64,000 bases of DNA. Origin: Desulfovibrio aminophilus DSM 12254. Its GTDB lineage: Bacteria; Desulfobacterota; Desulfovibrionia; Desulfovibrionales; Desulfovibrionaceae. The notes beneath the pieces were generated by a model. It did no database searches and had not been told where the DNA came from. It saw nothing but the letters and a program-made list of their open reading frames with translations. Positions 19,692 through 28,643 of the stretch are shown here, piece by piece. Each line of letters opens with the position of its first letter. Position 1 is the first letter of the stretch. The stretch spans positions 158,803-222,802 of the forward strand of contig NZ_KE383876.1 of the NCBI RefSeq assembly GCF_000422565.1, written 5' to 3'. Position numbers and translations under genes: made by a program.

Positions 19692-19708
19692 CGGAACAAA
19701 CAATTCCG
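19692..19708. promoter_or_regulatory. Palindromic operator, copy 2
   Basis: CGGAACAAACAATTCCG: same core with one arm mismatch. Centre 30 nt (about three helical turns) from copy 1, as expected for cooperative binding on one face. Confidence 0.6.
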
Positions 19709-19815
19709 ATTTTTCTCTAGACTGTCTTTAATCTACGATTCCCCTTGGTTTTTTCCGTCCATCACCCCCTGCGAACTTGCCCAATCCCGGGCTCCGGCAT
19801 TGATCCCTCGATCGA

Positions 19816-19833
19816 TCGGAACAAAGAGTTCCG
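19816..19833. promoter_or_regulatory. Palindromic operator, copy 3
   Basis: TCGGAACAAAGAGTTCCG: arms as in copy 1, 132 nt before the ATG of the next plus-strand gene. Confidence 0.62.
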
Positions 19834-19964
19834 TTCCCGGCGAAACAATCGAGATGAAATCTTCAATTTTTTCATGTCGATATATATTGGTCCCCATCTT
19901 GCTATCGGCCGCGCATTGAGGGACGGGCCCCACGGCTCGCCCGAACCCCTTCCGGGGAGGCTTC

Positions 19965-20270
19965 ATGCACAAGCGCGCGGGTTCCGCCACGGTCCTGACC
20001 GGCATCCTCCATCCCAGCGCCTGGGATGCGCGGGGCGCGGCCACGGCCCTGACCCTGGCCACGGACACCGAGGAGGAGTTCCTGCTCCGGGGGCCCAGCC
20101 CCAGGAGCCTGCGCGGACTCATGGGCGAAGAGGTGGCCGTGCGGGGAGTCGTGCGCCACGCCCCGGAGGGAGACGCCGTGGATGTGCTGGACATCCGGCG
20201 CGTGGAAGAAGATAGTGCGCCCGTTTCTTCGGACGATGGTTATTCAGCCGCCTTGGAGGAGGTCTTCTGA
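19965..20270 (+). CDS. Hypothetical small protein, OB-fold-like
   Basis: 101 residues with GGGGAGG 4 nt before the ATG. The sequence alternates short beta-like stretches (ATVLTGILHPS, TALTLATD, EEFLLRGP, EVAVRGVVRH, VDVLDIRRVEE), like a small OB-fold barrel. No signal peptide. It is one nucleotide upstream of the next gene, so the pair is co-transcribed. Both belong to the stretch between the palindromic operators and the aminomutase operon. Function unknown. Confidence 0.65.
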   Translation: MHKRAGSATVLTGILHPSAWDARGAATALTLATDTEEEFLLRGPSPRSLRGLMGEEVAVRGVVRHAPEGDAVDVLDIRRVEEDSAPVSSDDGYSAALEEVF

Positions 20271-20271
20271 A

Positions 20272-20661
20272 ATGGTCCCGGGTTCCGTCCGTCTCGCCTG
20301 CGCCGCCGCGGCCCTGATCCTGTTCTGCTGCGCCGCGGCCTCGGCCGCGCAGCAGGCCGCGCCCCCGCGCGAGGCCGTGAGCATCTCCGGTCTCATCGTG
20401 GTGGACGACGACGGCTCGGTCATCATCCAGGACGACTCCGGCGTGGACTACGTGGTCCAGGCCCCGGACCTCTCCACCTACTCCGGCGAGGGCATCGTCG
20501 GCGAGGGCGAGACCTGGACCGACGAGAACGGCGACCAGGCCCTCTCCCTGTCGACCTACGAAATCATCGACATCGTCATCACTCCCCAGGAGGAACAGTC
20601 CTCCCCGGAGAAAACCGCACCCGCGCGCCCCACCTCGGCGCGCGCGGAGATCGCGGCCTGA
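20272..20661 (+). CDS. Secreted OB-fold-like protein of unknown function
   Basis: 129 residues with a Sec signal peptide (cut near ASAAQQ, about residue 27). The mature part has repeated beta-like segments (VSISGLIVVDDDG, SVIIQDDSG, VDYVVQAPD) resembling DUF5818-type periplasmic beta-barrel modules, then a disordered acidic and alanine/proline tail. GGAGGAGG lies 9 nt before the ATG. It is paired with the cytoplasmic-type protein just upstream, which has a similar strand pattern. The role is unknown. Confidence 0.65.
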   Translation: MVPGSVRLACAAAALILFCCAAASAAQQAAPPREAVSISGLIVVDDDGSVIIQDDSGVDYVVQAPDLSTYSGEGIVGEGETWTDENGDQALSLSTYEIIDIVITPQEEQSSPEKTAPARPTSARAEIAA

Positions 20662-20705
20662 CCACCAACATCATGCGCGCGGAAGCCCCGCGAAGGAGAA
20701 TGGTC

Positions 20706-22013
20706 ATGAAAGAATGCCTCGACCTCACGGCCAACGAGCCTCCCGACCCCTCGGGGGTCCTGTCCCTGACGGCGGAAGCCTACTCCGCCGGACACGCCCC
20801 CCTGGCTTACGCCCCGACCCTCCGCCCGACCCAGCGGGCCAGGACCATCCATCTGCCCGACGTGCACATCAACGCCCGCACGCGGGACTTCCACCAGAGA
20901 TTTTTCCCCCAGGCCTCGCTCAAGGACTGGAACGACTGGCGCTGGCAGCTGAAGAACCGCTTCGCCACCCTGCCGGACATCGCCCGCGTCCTGGACCTCT
21001 CCGACGACGAGCGCCGGGCCATGATGCTCCCGGCCCACGCCCGGCTGTCCTTCGCCGTGACGCCCTACTACGCCTCCCTGCTGGACCCCGGGAACCCGGC
21101 CCAGCCCGTGCGCCGCTGCGTCATTCCGAGCATGGCCGAGACCCTTCCCGCCCCCGGCGAGGCCGACGACCCCCTGGGCGAGGACGCCCACATGCCCGTT
21201 CCCGGGCTCGTGCACCGCTATCCCGACCGCGTGCTTTTCCTGGTCACGGACTTCTGCTCCACCTACTGCCGCTACTGCACCCGCTCACGCGCCGTGGGCG
21301 GGCACAAGGCCGCGCACGTCTTCAAGAAACGCTGGGAAAAGGCCCTGGCCTACATCGCCGCCACCCCCCAGGTGCGCGACGTGCTCCTCTCCGGCGGCGA
21401 CGCCCTGACCCTCTCCGACGAGGCCATCGACTGGCTTCTCGGGCAACTGCGCTCCATCCCCCACGTGGAGTTCGTGCGCATGGGCTCCAAGGTTCCGGCC
21501 GTGCTGCCCCAGCGCGTGACCAAGAGCCTGACCCGCGTGCTCAAGCGCCACCACCCTCTGTGGGTCAGCCTGCACTTCGCCCACCCCGACGAGCTCACCC
21601 CCGAGACCGTCCGGGCCTGCGAGATGCTCGCCGACGCGGGCGTGCCCCTGGGCTCCCAGACCGTGCTCCTCAAGGGCGTCAACGACGACCCCGCGACCAT
21701 GACCGCCCTGTTCCACGGCCTGCTCAAGGCCCGCGTGCGGCCCTATTACCTCTATCAGTGCGACCCCATCTCCGGCTCCGGCCACTTCCGCACCCCCGTG
21801 AAGGCCGGCATCGACATCATCCGGGCCCTGCGCGGCCACACCACCGGCTACGCCGTGCCCCACTACGTCATCGACGCCCCCGGCGGCGGCGGCAAGATCC
21901 CGATCTGCCCGGAGTACGTCCAGGGGCACGACGGCACGGACCTCGTGCTGACCAACTACGAAGGCAAGACCTTCCGCTACCCCGACACCGCCGGATGCGA
22001 GACCGCTGAATGA
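20706..22013 (+). CDS. kamA: Lysine 2,3-aminomutase-type radical SAM enzyme (KamA family)
   Basis: 435 residues, as usual for KamA. The radical-SAM cluster motif is CSTYCRYC (C184, C188, C191), and the PLP lysine sits in APGGGGK. Both aspartates that hold the lysine side-chain amine in clostridial KAM (D293 and D330) have counterparts, in YQCDP and VIDAPGGGG, with the same 37-residue spacing; glutamate aminomutases differ there. So conversion of L-lysine to beta-lysine is likely. ATG 20706 is chosen for AAGGAGA 6-7 nt upstream (ATG 20700 is too close). It overlaps the next gene by 4 nt. Confidence 0.85.
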   Translation: MKECLDLTANEPPDPSGVLSLTAEAYSAGHAPLAYAPTLRPTQRARTIHLPDVHINARTRDFHQRFFPQASLKDWNDWRWQLKNRFATLPDIARVLDLSDDERRAMMLPAHARLSFAVTPYYASLLDPGNPAQPVRRCVIPSMAETLPAPGEADDPLGEDAHMPVPGLVHRYPDRVLFLVTDFCSTYCRYCTRSRAVGGHKAAHVFKKRWEKALAYIAATPQVRDVLLSGGDALTLSDEAIDWLLGQLRSIPHVEFVRMGSKVPAVLPQRVTKSLTRVLKRHHPLWVSLHFAHPDELTPETVRACEMLADAGVPLGSQTVLLKGVNDDPATMTALFHGLLKARVRPYYLYQCDPISGSGHFRTPVKAGIDIIRALRGHTTGYAVPHYVIDAPGGGGKIPICPEYVQGHDGTDLVLTNYEGKTFRYPDTAGCETAE

Positions 22014-22999
22014 AGATCGGCCTGACCTACGACCTGCAGGACTGGTATCTGGCCCGGGGCTACACCCTGGAGGAGACCGCCGAGTTCGACCGCGTGGACA
22101 CCATCGAGGGCATCGAGTCCGCCCTGGCCTCCCTGGGGCACGAGACCGAGCGCGTGGGCAACGCCTTCGAACTGGTGGAGGCCCTGGCCGCCGGACGCCG
22201 CTGGGACATGGTCTTCAACATCGCCGAAGGCCTGCGCGGCCCCGGCCGCGAGGCCCTGGTCCCGGCCCTGCTGGACGCCTACCGCATCCCCTACACCTTC
22301 TCCGACCCCCTGGTCCTGGCCCTGACCCTGGACAAGGCCGCCTGCAAGCGCGTGGTCCGCGACCTCGGCCTGCCCACCCCGGACTTCGCCGTGGTCCGCG
22401 AACCCGCCGACCTCGCCGCCGTGCGTCTGCCCTTCCCGCTCTTCGCCAAGCCCTGCACCGAAGGCACCGGCAAGGGCATCAGCGGAGCCTCCCGGGTCGA
22501 GACCCCCGAGGCCCTGCGCGAAATCTGCCTCGACCTCCTGTCCCGCTTCCGCCAGCCCGTCCTGGTGGAAACCTACCTGCCCGGCCGCGAGTTCACCGTG
22601 GGTCTGGCCGGGACCGGCTCCCGCGCCCGTTCCCTGGGCTGCATGGAGGTGGTCTTCCTGGAGCGCGCCGAGGCCGGGGCCTACACCTATCTGAACAAGA
22701 AGGACTTCGAGAACCGCGTGGAGTACCGCCCGGCCCGCTGCGCCGACGCCCGCGCCGCCGAGGAGCTGGCCCTGGCCGCCTGGCGCGGACTGGGCTGCCG
22801 CGACGCCGGACGCATCGACATCCGCCTGGACGCCGACGGCCGCCCGAGCTTCATCGAGGTCAACCCCCTGGCCGGGATCAACCCGATCATCTCCGACCTG
22901 GTCATCCTCTGCGGCATGAACACCATCTCCTACCAGGATCTCATCGGCATGATCATGGACTCGGCCCGGGAACGCCTCGCCGGGAGCCCGGCTTGCTGA
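22010..22999 (+). CDS. ATP-grasp ligase, D-Ala-D-Ala-ligase-like (first of two)
   Basis: 329 residues. It has a preATP-grasp Rossmann-like start (MKIGLTYDLQDWYLARG), an ATP-binding loop (FAKPCTEGTGKGISGAS) and a metal-binding end (RIDIRL ... FIEVNPLAGINPI), as in D-Ala-D-Ala ligases. The enzyme should activate a carboxylate as acyl phosphate and join it to an amine. The start overlaps kamA by 4 nt and the next ATP-grasp gene by 7 nt. The true D-Ala-D-Ala ligase is usually in the cell-wall cluster, so this one is probably a pathway ligase acting on beta-lysine or its product. Confidence 0.8.
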   Translation: MKIGLTYDLQDWYLARGYTLEETAEFDRVDTIEGIESALASLGHETERVGNAFELVEALAAGRRWDMVFNIAEGLRGPGREALVPALLDAYRIPYTFSDPLVLALTLDKAACKRVVRDLGLPTPDFAVVREPADLAAVRLPFPLFAKPCTEGTGKGISGASRVETPEALREICLDLLSRFRQPVLVETYLPGREFTVGLAGTGSRARSLGCMEVVFLERAEAGAYTYLNKKDFENRVEYRPARCADARAAEELALAAWRGLGCRDAGRIDIRLDADGRPSFIEVNPLAGINPIISDLVILCGMNTISYQDLIGMIMDSARERLAGSPAC

Positions 23000-24000
23000 T
23001 CGTCGTCCTGCGCGACCGGCTCGCCCCGGACGCGCCCGCCGACGAGGCCGACAACCTGATCCAGGCCCGGGCCGTCGGCCAGGCCCTGGAAGCCCTGGGC
23101 CACCGCGTCCGCGACCTGGAATGCGGCCTGGACCTCGGCCGCGTCGCCGCCGCCCTGGCCGCCGAGCCCCCGGACGCCGTCTTCAACCTCGTGGAGGCCC
23201 TGGACGGCCGCGACACCCTGGCCCCGGCGGTCCCGGCCCTGCTCGACTCCCTGGGTCTGCCGCACACCGGCTCCGGCGCGCTCCCCCTGGCCGCCGCCGC
23301 CGACAAGCTCCGCGCCAAGCTCCTCCTGCGCCGCCTCGGCCTGCCCACCCCGGACTGGTTCGAGCGCGCCGACCTCGCCGACCCGGCCGCCGCGCCCTCC
23401 GGTCCCTTCCTGCTCAAGCCCCGCCTGGAGCACGGCTCCGTGGGCATCGAGGAATCCGACCTGCTCCCGGCTCCGGATCGCGCCGCCCTGGACCGCGCCC
23501 TGGCCGCCAAGGAAGACGCCCTAGGCCAGCCCTGCATCGCCGAGGCCTATCTCCCGGGCCGCGAGTTCAACGTCGCCGTGCTCGACGGCCCCCGCGGCCC
23601 CGAAGTCCTGCCCCCGGCCGAGATGCTCTTCACCGGCTACGGCCCGGACAAGCCCAAGGTTCTCGGCTGGCGCGCCAAGTGGGACGAGGCGAGCTTCGAG
23701 CACGGCCACACCGAACGCACCTTCGATCTGCCGCCCGCCGACGCCCCCCTCGCGGAACGCCTGCGCGCCCTGGCCCTGGCCTGCTTCCAGGCCCTGGACA
23801 TGGCCGGGTACGCCCGCGTGGACTTCCGCCTGGACCACCTCGGCGCGCCCCAGGTCATCGACCTGAACCCCAACCCCTGCATCGCCCCGGACGCCGGATT
23901 CCCGGCCGCCGCCGCCCGCGCCGGTCTGTCCTACCGGGACATGATCGCCCGCGTCCTGGCCGCAGCCCTCCCCGCCCGGTCCCCGGAGACCGTCCCATGA
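22993..24000 (+). CDS. ATP-grasp ligase, second copy
   Basis: 335 residues from a TTG start that overlaps the previous stop. The fold order is the same as in its neighbour: an N-terminal domain with VFNLVEALDGRDTLAP, an ATP loop (LLKPRLEHGSVGIEE), and a Mg site (YARVDFRLDHLG ... VIDLNPNPCIAPDAGF). Sequence similarity to the first copy is only moderate, so they probably add different groups. The tail overlaps the GNAT gene by 4 nt. With kamA and GNAT this makes a four-gene, fully overlapping operon. Confidence 0.8.
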   Translation: MLIVVLRDRLAPDAPADEADNLIQARAVGQALEALGHRVRDLECGLDLGRVAAALAAEPPDAVFNLVEALDGRDTLAPAVPALLDSLGLPHTGSGALPLAAAADKLRAKLLLRRLGLPTPDWFERADLADPAAAPSGPFLLKPRLEHGSVGIEESDLLPAPDRAALDRALAAKEDALGQPCIAEAYLPGREFNVAVLDGPRGPEVLPPAEMLFTGYGPDKPKVLGWRAKWDEASFEHGHTERTFDLPPADAPLAERLRALALACFQALDMAGYARVDFRLDHLGAPQVIDLNPNPCIAPDAGFPAAAARAGLSYRDMIARVLAAALPARSPETVP

Positions 24001-24485
24001 CCACCCCCGACATCTTCCGCGACGAGGTCTTCCCCGAGGACGTGGAGGCCATCCGCGCCCTGGTCCGCTCCACCGGCTTCTTCACCGAGGCGGAGTGCGT
24101 CATGGCCGGAGACCTGGCCGCCGAACGCCTGGAAAAAGGCCTCGACGCCTCCGGCTACCACTTCCTCTTCCTCGGCCCGGCCGGAGCCTTCCAGGCCTAT
24201 TCCTGCTTCGGCCCCGTCTGCTGCGCCCAGGGCAGCTTCGACTTCTACTGGCTGGCCGTCCTGGGCGGCCTGCGCGGCAAGGGCGTCGGAACCCGCATGC
24301 TCGCCGCCACCGAGGCCGCCATGAAGGCCCTCGGCTGCCGCAAGGTCTGGATCGAAACCTCCACCCAGCCCCTCTACACCCCCACCCGCGCCTTCTACCT
24401 CGCCCGGGGCTACCGCCTCGAAGCCACCCTCGAAGACTTCTACGCCCCCGGCGACGGCAAGGCCGTTTTCTCGAAAGTCCTGTGA
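23997..24485 (+). CDS. GNAT-family N-acetyltransferase
   Basis: 162 residues with GNAT motif A (YWLAVLGGLRGKGVGTRML, acetyl-CoA loop RGKGVG), then a C-terminal FYLARGYRLEA element. It transfers an acetyl group from acetyl-CoA to an amine. AblB, the classical beta-lysine acetyltransferase of osmolyte clusters, is longer, so this is not simply AblB. It likely caps an amino group of the ATP-grasp product. It is the last gene of the overlapping operon. Confidence 0.82.
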   Translation: MTTPDIFRDEVFPEDVEAIRALVRSTGFFTEAECVMAGDLAAERLEKGLDASGYHFLFLGPAGAFQAYSCFGPVCCAQGSFDFYWLAVLGGLRGKGVGTRMLAATEAAMKALGCRKVWIETSTQPLYTPTRAFYLARGYRLEATLEDFYAPGDGKAVFSKVL

Positions 24486-24612
24486 GCCGAACCGGGGGGC
24501 GGCGCCCCCCTGGACCCGGCAATAGTTTCGCCGATTGACCGGCCGTGCGCTGCGCGCTCGTCCAGCCAATCGCCGAAACGGTCGGCCCGAAAAAACTTGT
24601 GACAGGCCCTTC

Positions 24613-24660
24613 GTGTCGCGGCTTTTCCGGCGGGCTTCGCCGCCGGAAAAGCCGCGACAC
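24613..24660. repeat. Perfect 21-bp inverted repeat between converging genes
   Basis: Arms 24613-24633 and 24640-24660 are exact reverse complements (start GTGTCGCGG) around GCTTCG. It would form a very stable hairpin. No T-tract on either side, so it is not a classical terminator. It stands between the GNAT gene and the oppositely oriented response regulator. Confidence 0.8.
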
Positions 24661-24712
24661 TGAAAGGTCCAGGGCCGAGCCCTGGCGGGGTGCGGGGCGG
24701 AGCCCCGGCCCG

Positions 24713-25087
24713 CTATCCCCTGCCCAGTCCCTGGTCGATGGTGCGGCGGAGGTCGTCGAGGTTGACGGGTTTGGTGAGGATTCCGGCGGGGCGGGTGTCC
24801 TGGGCGCGGCGCATGGTTTCGGGGTCGGTGTAGGCGGTGCAGTAGACGACCGGAACCGGGAGGACGGCGCGCAGGCGGCGGGCGGTCTCTATGCCGTCGA
24901 GGTCTCCGGCGAGCATGATGTCCATGAGCACGAGGTCGGGACGGATGGCGGGGGCGTCGGCCAGGGCCTGTTCGCCCGTGGCCAGGCTGGCGGCCACCTG
25001 GTAGCCGAGTCGCTGGAGAAAGAGCTTCATTTCCAGGGCGATGATCCGTTCGTCCTCCACGAGCAGGATGCGGGCGGCGGTGTTCAT
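24713..25087 (-). CDS. Single-domain response regulator (receiver only)
   Basis: 124 residues. A REC domain only: acidic pocket LVEDE at 9-13, phospho-Asp in LVLMDIML (about 55), conserved Thr/Ser in YCTAY and Lys in LTKPV. No output domain, so it works as a phosphorelay step or stand-alone signal. The ATG overlaps the 3' end of the kinase gene by 4 nt, which makes that kinase its partner. Confidence 0.9.
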   Translation of the reverse strand: MNTAARILLVEDERIIALEMKLFLQRLGYQVAASLATGEQALADAPAIRPDLVLMDIMLAGDLDGIETARRLRAVLPVPVVYCTAYTDPETMRRAQDTRPAGILTKPVNLDDLRRTIDQGLGRG

Positions 25088-28000
25088 GGCTTCTTCTCCG
25101 GGAAAAGGACGCGGAAGGAGCAGCCCGGCCCGGGTTCCAGGTCCACCCGGCCCTGGAGCTGTTCGGCCAGGTGGGTGACGAGCTGCATGCCGAGGGTTTC
25201 GGTGTTGCGGAAGTCCAGGCCGGGGGGGAATCCGGGGCCGTCGTCGGCCACGCGCAGGAGCACCTGGCCTTCGGCGGCGCGGCACTGGACCAGGAGGCGG
25301 CCTTCGGAGCGGTCCCTGAGGCCGTGCTTGAGGGCGTTGGTCACGAGTTCGTTGACCATGAGGCCGCAGGGGATGGCGGCGTCCACGTTGAGGCGGATGG
25401 ACTCCACCTCCAGGACGAGGTTCACGCGGCGGTTGCCGGAGAGCCCGGCCACGAGGCGGTGGACGAGCTTTTCCAGATACGCGCCGAGATCAACGCGGGC
25501 GAGGTCCGAGGAGCGGTAGAGTTCCTCGTGGACCAGGGCCATGGAGGCGATGCGGTTCTTGCCCTCCTCGAACAGGGCCAGGACTTCGGGGTCGGTGACG
25601 GCCCCGGCCTGAAGCCCGAGAAGGCTGGAGACCACCTGGAGGTTGTTCTTGACCCGGTGGTGGATCTCCTTGAGCAGAACCTCCTTCTCGCGCAGGGAGG
25701 CGCGCAGGTGTTCCTCGACCTCCCGGCGCAGGGCGGCCTCGCTCATGAGCCGGTCGTTGGTGGCGGCCATCTCCTCGTTGAGCGCGGCCAGTTCCTCGTT
25801 GGCGGCGGCCATCTGCTGGTTGGCGGCGGCCAGCTGTTCGGCGGCCAGCCTGCGCTCGTTGATGTCCTGGAGCGAGCCCGCCATGCGCCGGGGCTTGCCC
25901 GAGGAGTCGAAGAGGGCCTGGCCCCGGGCCAGGAACCAGCGGTATTCGCCGCCCTTGCAGGCGGTGCGATATTCCACGGAATAGGGGTCGCGGCGCTCCA
26001 GGTGGCGGCGCAGGGCCTCCTGGACCCGTTCGCGGTCCCCGGGATGCAGGAGCAGGTTGAAGGTCTCCATGGACGCGGGCAGCTCGTCCGGGGCGTAGCC
26101 CAGGAGTTCATAGAGCCGGGGTGACCACCAGAGGTCGTCGCGGCTCATGTCCGGCCAGTCCCAGATGCCGTCGCTGCTTCCGGCCACGGCCAGTCCGAAG
26201 CGTTCCTCGCTGGCGCGCAGGGCCTCGCGGGCGGCCACCTGCTCGTCGCGGTCCTCGTAGAGGGCCACGACCTCTCCGCCGGGCAGGGGGTAGACGTAGT
26301 TCTCGCGCCAGCCCTGGATGCGTTCGTCTCGGTAGAGGGCCAGGGGCAGGCGCTCGGGTTCGCCCGAGGCCAGAACCCGACGCAGCATGTCGGTAAGGCC
26401 GAAGTCGTCGGCTCCGGGAAAGACCTCGGAGAGCCTGCGGCCCAGAACCTGGGTGCGGTCGATGTGTTCCATGCGCTCGGCGGCCCGGTTGAAGCCGGTG
26501 ATGACGAAGTCCCGGCCGTCGTCCACGGCCCGGAACACGGCCACGCCGCTGGCCATGTTCTCCAGGATGTTTTCCAGACGGCGGCGCACGGCCCCCACCT
26601 CGCGCTCGGCCCGGCCGCGAAGTTCCACCTCGGCCCGCAGTTCCTCGTTGATGGCCAGCAGCTCCTCGTTCAGGGCCGAGAGTTCCTCGTTGGCCTCGCG
26701 CATCCGCAGGGCGGCCTCGCGCTCGCCGGTGACGTCCCGGGCCACGGCATAGGCCACGCCGCGCTCGGGGTCCGGCAGGGCGTTCCAGGACAACCAGCGC
26801 CACTGTCCGTCCTTGGCGCGCCAGCGGTTGACGAAGCTCTGCACGGCCACGCCTCCGACAGCGCCGCCGTGGGCGGCCACGGTGTCCTCCAGGTCGTCGG
26901 GATGCACGAATCCGCGCCAGTCGCGGCCGAGGATCTCCTCGGGGGCGTAGCCCAGAACCCGGGTCCAGGAGGCGTTGATCTGGCGGAAACGGCCATCGGC
27001 GAGATTCGTGACGCCCACCAGGTCCAGGGTCAGGGAAAAGAAGCGTTCCTGCTCGGAACGCAGGCGGTCGCGTTCGGAGAGGTCGCGGACCATGGCCAGA
27101 AAGCGCGTCCCGCCGTTGCTGTCGAAGGACGCGCCGCCGACCTCCACGGGAAATGAGGAGCCGTCCCGGCGCAAGGCCCGGGCCTCGACGCGGAATTCGC
27201 CGCCGACGGCCACAGTGCGCGCGAACTCCTGGAACTGGCGGAGAAAGGCCGGATGCACCAGATCGCGGGCGGTGAGGCCGTTCAGCCCGCCGGGGCTGGA
27301 GCCGTGCATGGCGCAGGCCGCCGGGTTGGCGTCGAGGACCAGACCGGCGGCGTCGAAGAGCACCAGCCCGTCCAAGGTGGAATTGAAGATGCGGCGGTAG
27401 CGGTTCTCCCCGGCCCGAACCTGATCCTCGGCCAGGGTCTTGGCCCGGCGCAGCAGGTCGTGGCGGCGCAGCAGGAGGTAGGTCAGGACCGTGAGCAGGA
27501 ACACGAAGACCGCGCCGGTCCAGCGGAACAGCGCCAGCGTTCCGGCGATGCGTCCCTCCCAGCCCAAGGCCGGAGCGGCCAGCAGCTCCCAGCTCCCCTC
27601 GGGCAGGGGCACGTTCACGGAGAGCGGGGCCATGGCCCGAATTTCCTTCAGGCCGTGGAAGATGTTTCCGTCCCGGGCCAGGGCGAAGACCAGATCCTCG
27701 CGGGCGGGAAGGGGCGTGCTCCGCACCAGGGCGTCCACGTCCAGGGCCGCCGCGGCGAAGCCCCAGAACGTTCCGTCATCCAGGAACACGGCCTTGCGTA
27801 GGACGAGGCCCAGACCGCCCTGGCGCAGTTCGTAGGGCCCGCCCAGGGTGACCTCTCGGGTGAGCAGGGTCCGTTGCGCGTCCGCGCTGGTTCCGGGGTC
27901 GCGCAGCAGGTCGTGCCCCAGGGCGGCCTCGTTGCCCTTCAGGGGCGAAACCATGCCCACCACGCCGCCCGGGGCGAGGGCCAGGACGCGCACATCCTTG

Positions 28001-28320
28001 AATCCATAGGGCAAGGCCTCGGCGATGTCCCGGAAACGTTCCGCCAGGCGCTCGGGCGTGGCGGCGTCATGCCGCACGAAGCTCTCCAGCACGAACAACA
28101 TGCCCACGCGCACGGCCACGGTGTCGGACACAACGCGGGCCGGGGCCAGAATGCTGTCCCGCACCTCCCGCCGCTCTTCCTCCAGGCGTTCGGCCTCGTA
28201 AGGCCGCGACAGGACGAAGAGCATCAGGAACAAACCGAGACACGCGGCCAGGGCGCCGAGAACGGCTGTTCTCCGATGCGGCGCGGTTCCCGCCGTCGGC
28301 TGGGTGCGGCTGGTCTGCAT
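25084..28320 (-). CDS. CHASE/multi-PAS sensor histidine kinase (HisKA_2 type)
   Basis: 1078 residues. TM1 about 18-40, a CHASE-type periplasmic domain about 45-260 (FKDVRVLALAPGGVVGMV, LKGNEAALGHD), TM2 about 265-285, four PAS domains (about 305-415, 430-550, 580-700, 715-845) separated by coiled segments of NEEL/NEEM repeats, then HisKA_2 with LKEIHHRVKNNLQ (phospho-His) and HATPase (NALKHG, DDGPGF). HisKA_2/HWE kinases usually act with single-domain receivers such as the overlapping gene downstream. The ligand is unknown. Confidence 0.88.
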   Translation of the reverse strand: MQTSRTQPTAGTAPHRRTAVLGALAACLGLFLMLFVLSRPYEAERLEEERREVRDSILAPARVVSDTVAVRVGMLFVLESFVRHDAATPERLAERFRDIAEALPYGFKDVRVLALAPGGVVGMVSPLKGNEAALGHDLLRDPGTSADAQRTLLTREVTLGGPYELRQGGLGLVLRKAVFLDDGTFWGFAAAALDVDALVRSTPLPAREDLVFALARDGNIFHGLKEIRAMAPLSVNVPLPEGSWELLAAPALGWEGRIAGTLALFRWTGAVFVFLLTVLTYLLLRRHDLLRRAKTLAEDQVRAGENRYRRIFNSTLDGLVLFDAAGLVLDANPAACAMHGSSPGGLNGLTARDLVHPAFLRQFQEFARTVAVGGEFRVEARALRRDGSSFPVEVGGASFDSNGGTRFLAMVRDLSERDRLRSEQERFFSLTLDLVGVTNLADGRFRQINASWTRVLGYAPEEILGRDWRGFVHPDDLEDTVAAHGGAVGGVAVQSFVNRWRAKDGQWRWLSWNALPDPERGVAYAVARDVTGEREAALRMREANEELSALNEELLAINEELRAEVELRGRAEREVGAVRRRLENILENMASGVAVFRAVDDGRDFVITGFNRAAERMEHIDRTQVLGRRLSEVFPGADDFGLTDMLRRVLASGEPERLPLALYRDERIQGWRENYVYPLPGGEVVALYEDRDEQVAAREALRASEERFGLAVAGSSDGIWDWPDMSRDDLWWSPRLYELLGYAPDELPASMETFNLLLHPGDRERVQEALRRHLERRDPYSVEYRTACKGGEYRWFLARGQALFDSSGKPRRMAGSLQDINERRLAAEQLAAANQQMAAANEELAALNEEMAATNDRLMSEAALRREVEEHLRASLREKEVLLKEIHHRVKNNLQVVSSLLGLQAGAVTDPEVLALFEEGKNRIASMALVHEELYRSSDLARVDLGAYLEKLVHRLVAGLSGNRRVNLVLEVESIRLNVDAAIPCGLMVNELVTNALKHGLRDRSEGRLLVQCRAAEGQVLLRVADDGPGFPPGLDFRNTETLGMQLVTHLAEQLQGRVDLEPGPGCSFRVLFPEKKP

Positions 28321-28643
28321 GACTGTTCCTCGGGTTGCGCGGGAAGCCCAAAATATAAGATTGCCGAATCACGACGCCGTGTCAACGGGGCCGGCCGAAC
28401 ACTTCGACAACTCGCTCGCGGAGTGGGCGCACGCTCCCGTGCGGCGCCCGGAATTCCAGATACGGCGCGGACTCCACGCATTTTCAAAAAAAGATGTTCA
28501 CTCTCCACAAGTTGATGTATATTCTGAATAAACGGCGGACTGTCCGCTGAGCGGGGATGTTGAAGGGTCCCGACCGAGGCCGTCGTGACGAGAGATTACG
28601 CAAGACCTATGGGGGAAACACTTTTCCGTTGAAGGGGGACGCC
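28321..28643. other. 323-nt divergent promoter region
   Basis: No gene is seen. TATATT at 28518-28523 is a possible plus-strand -10 for the chemotaxis receptor, with only a weak -35. A minus-strand TTGACA lies at 28382-28387 without a well-spaced -10. Confidence 0.4.

Larger units (their letters stand above)
19491..19964. other. 474-nt control region between SulP and the 20-kb genes
   Basis: No gene is seen. It contains three copies of a TCGGAAC-N5-GTTCCGA palindrome and is AT-richer than its surroundings (19640-19890), as expected for a promoter region serving one or both divergent units. Confidence 0.6.
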
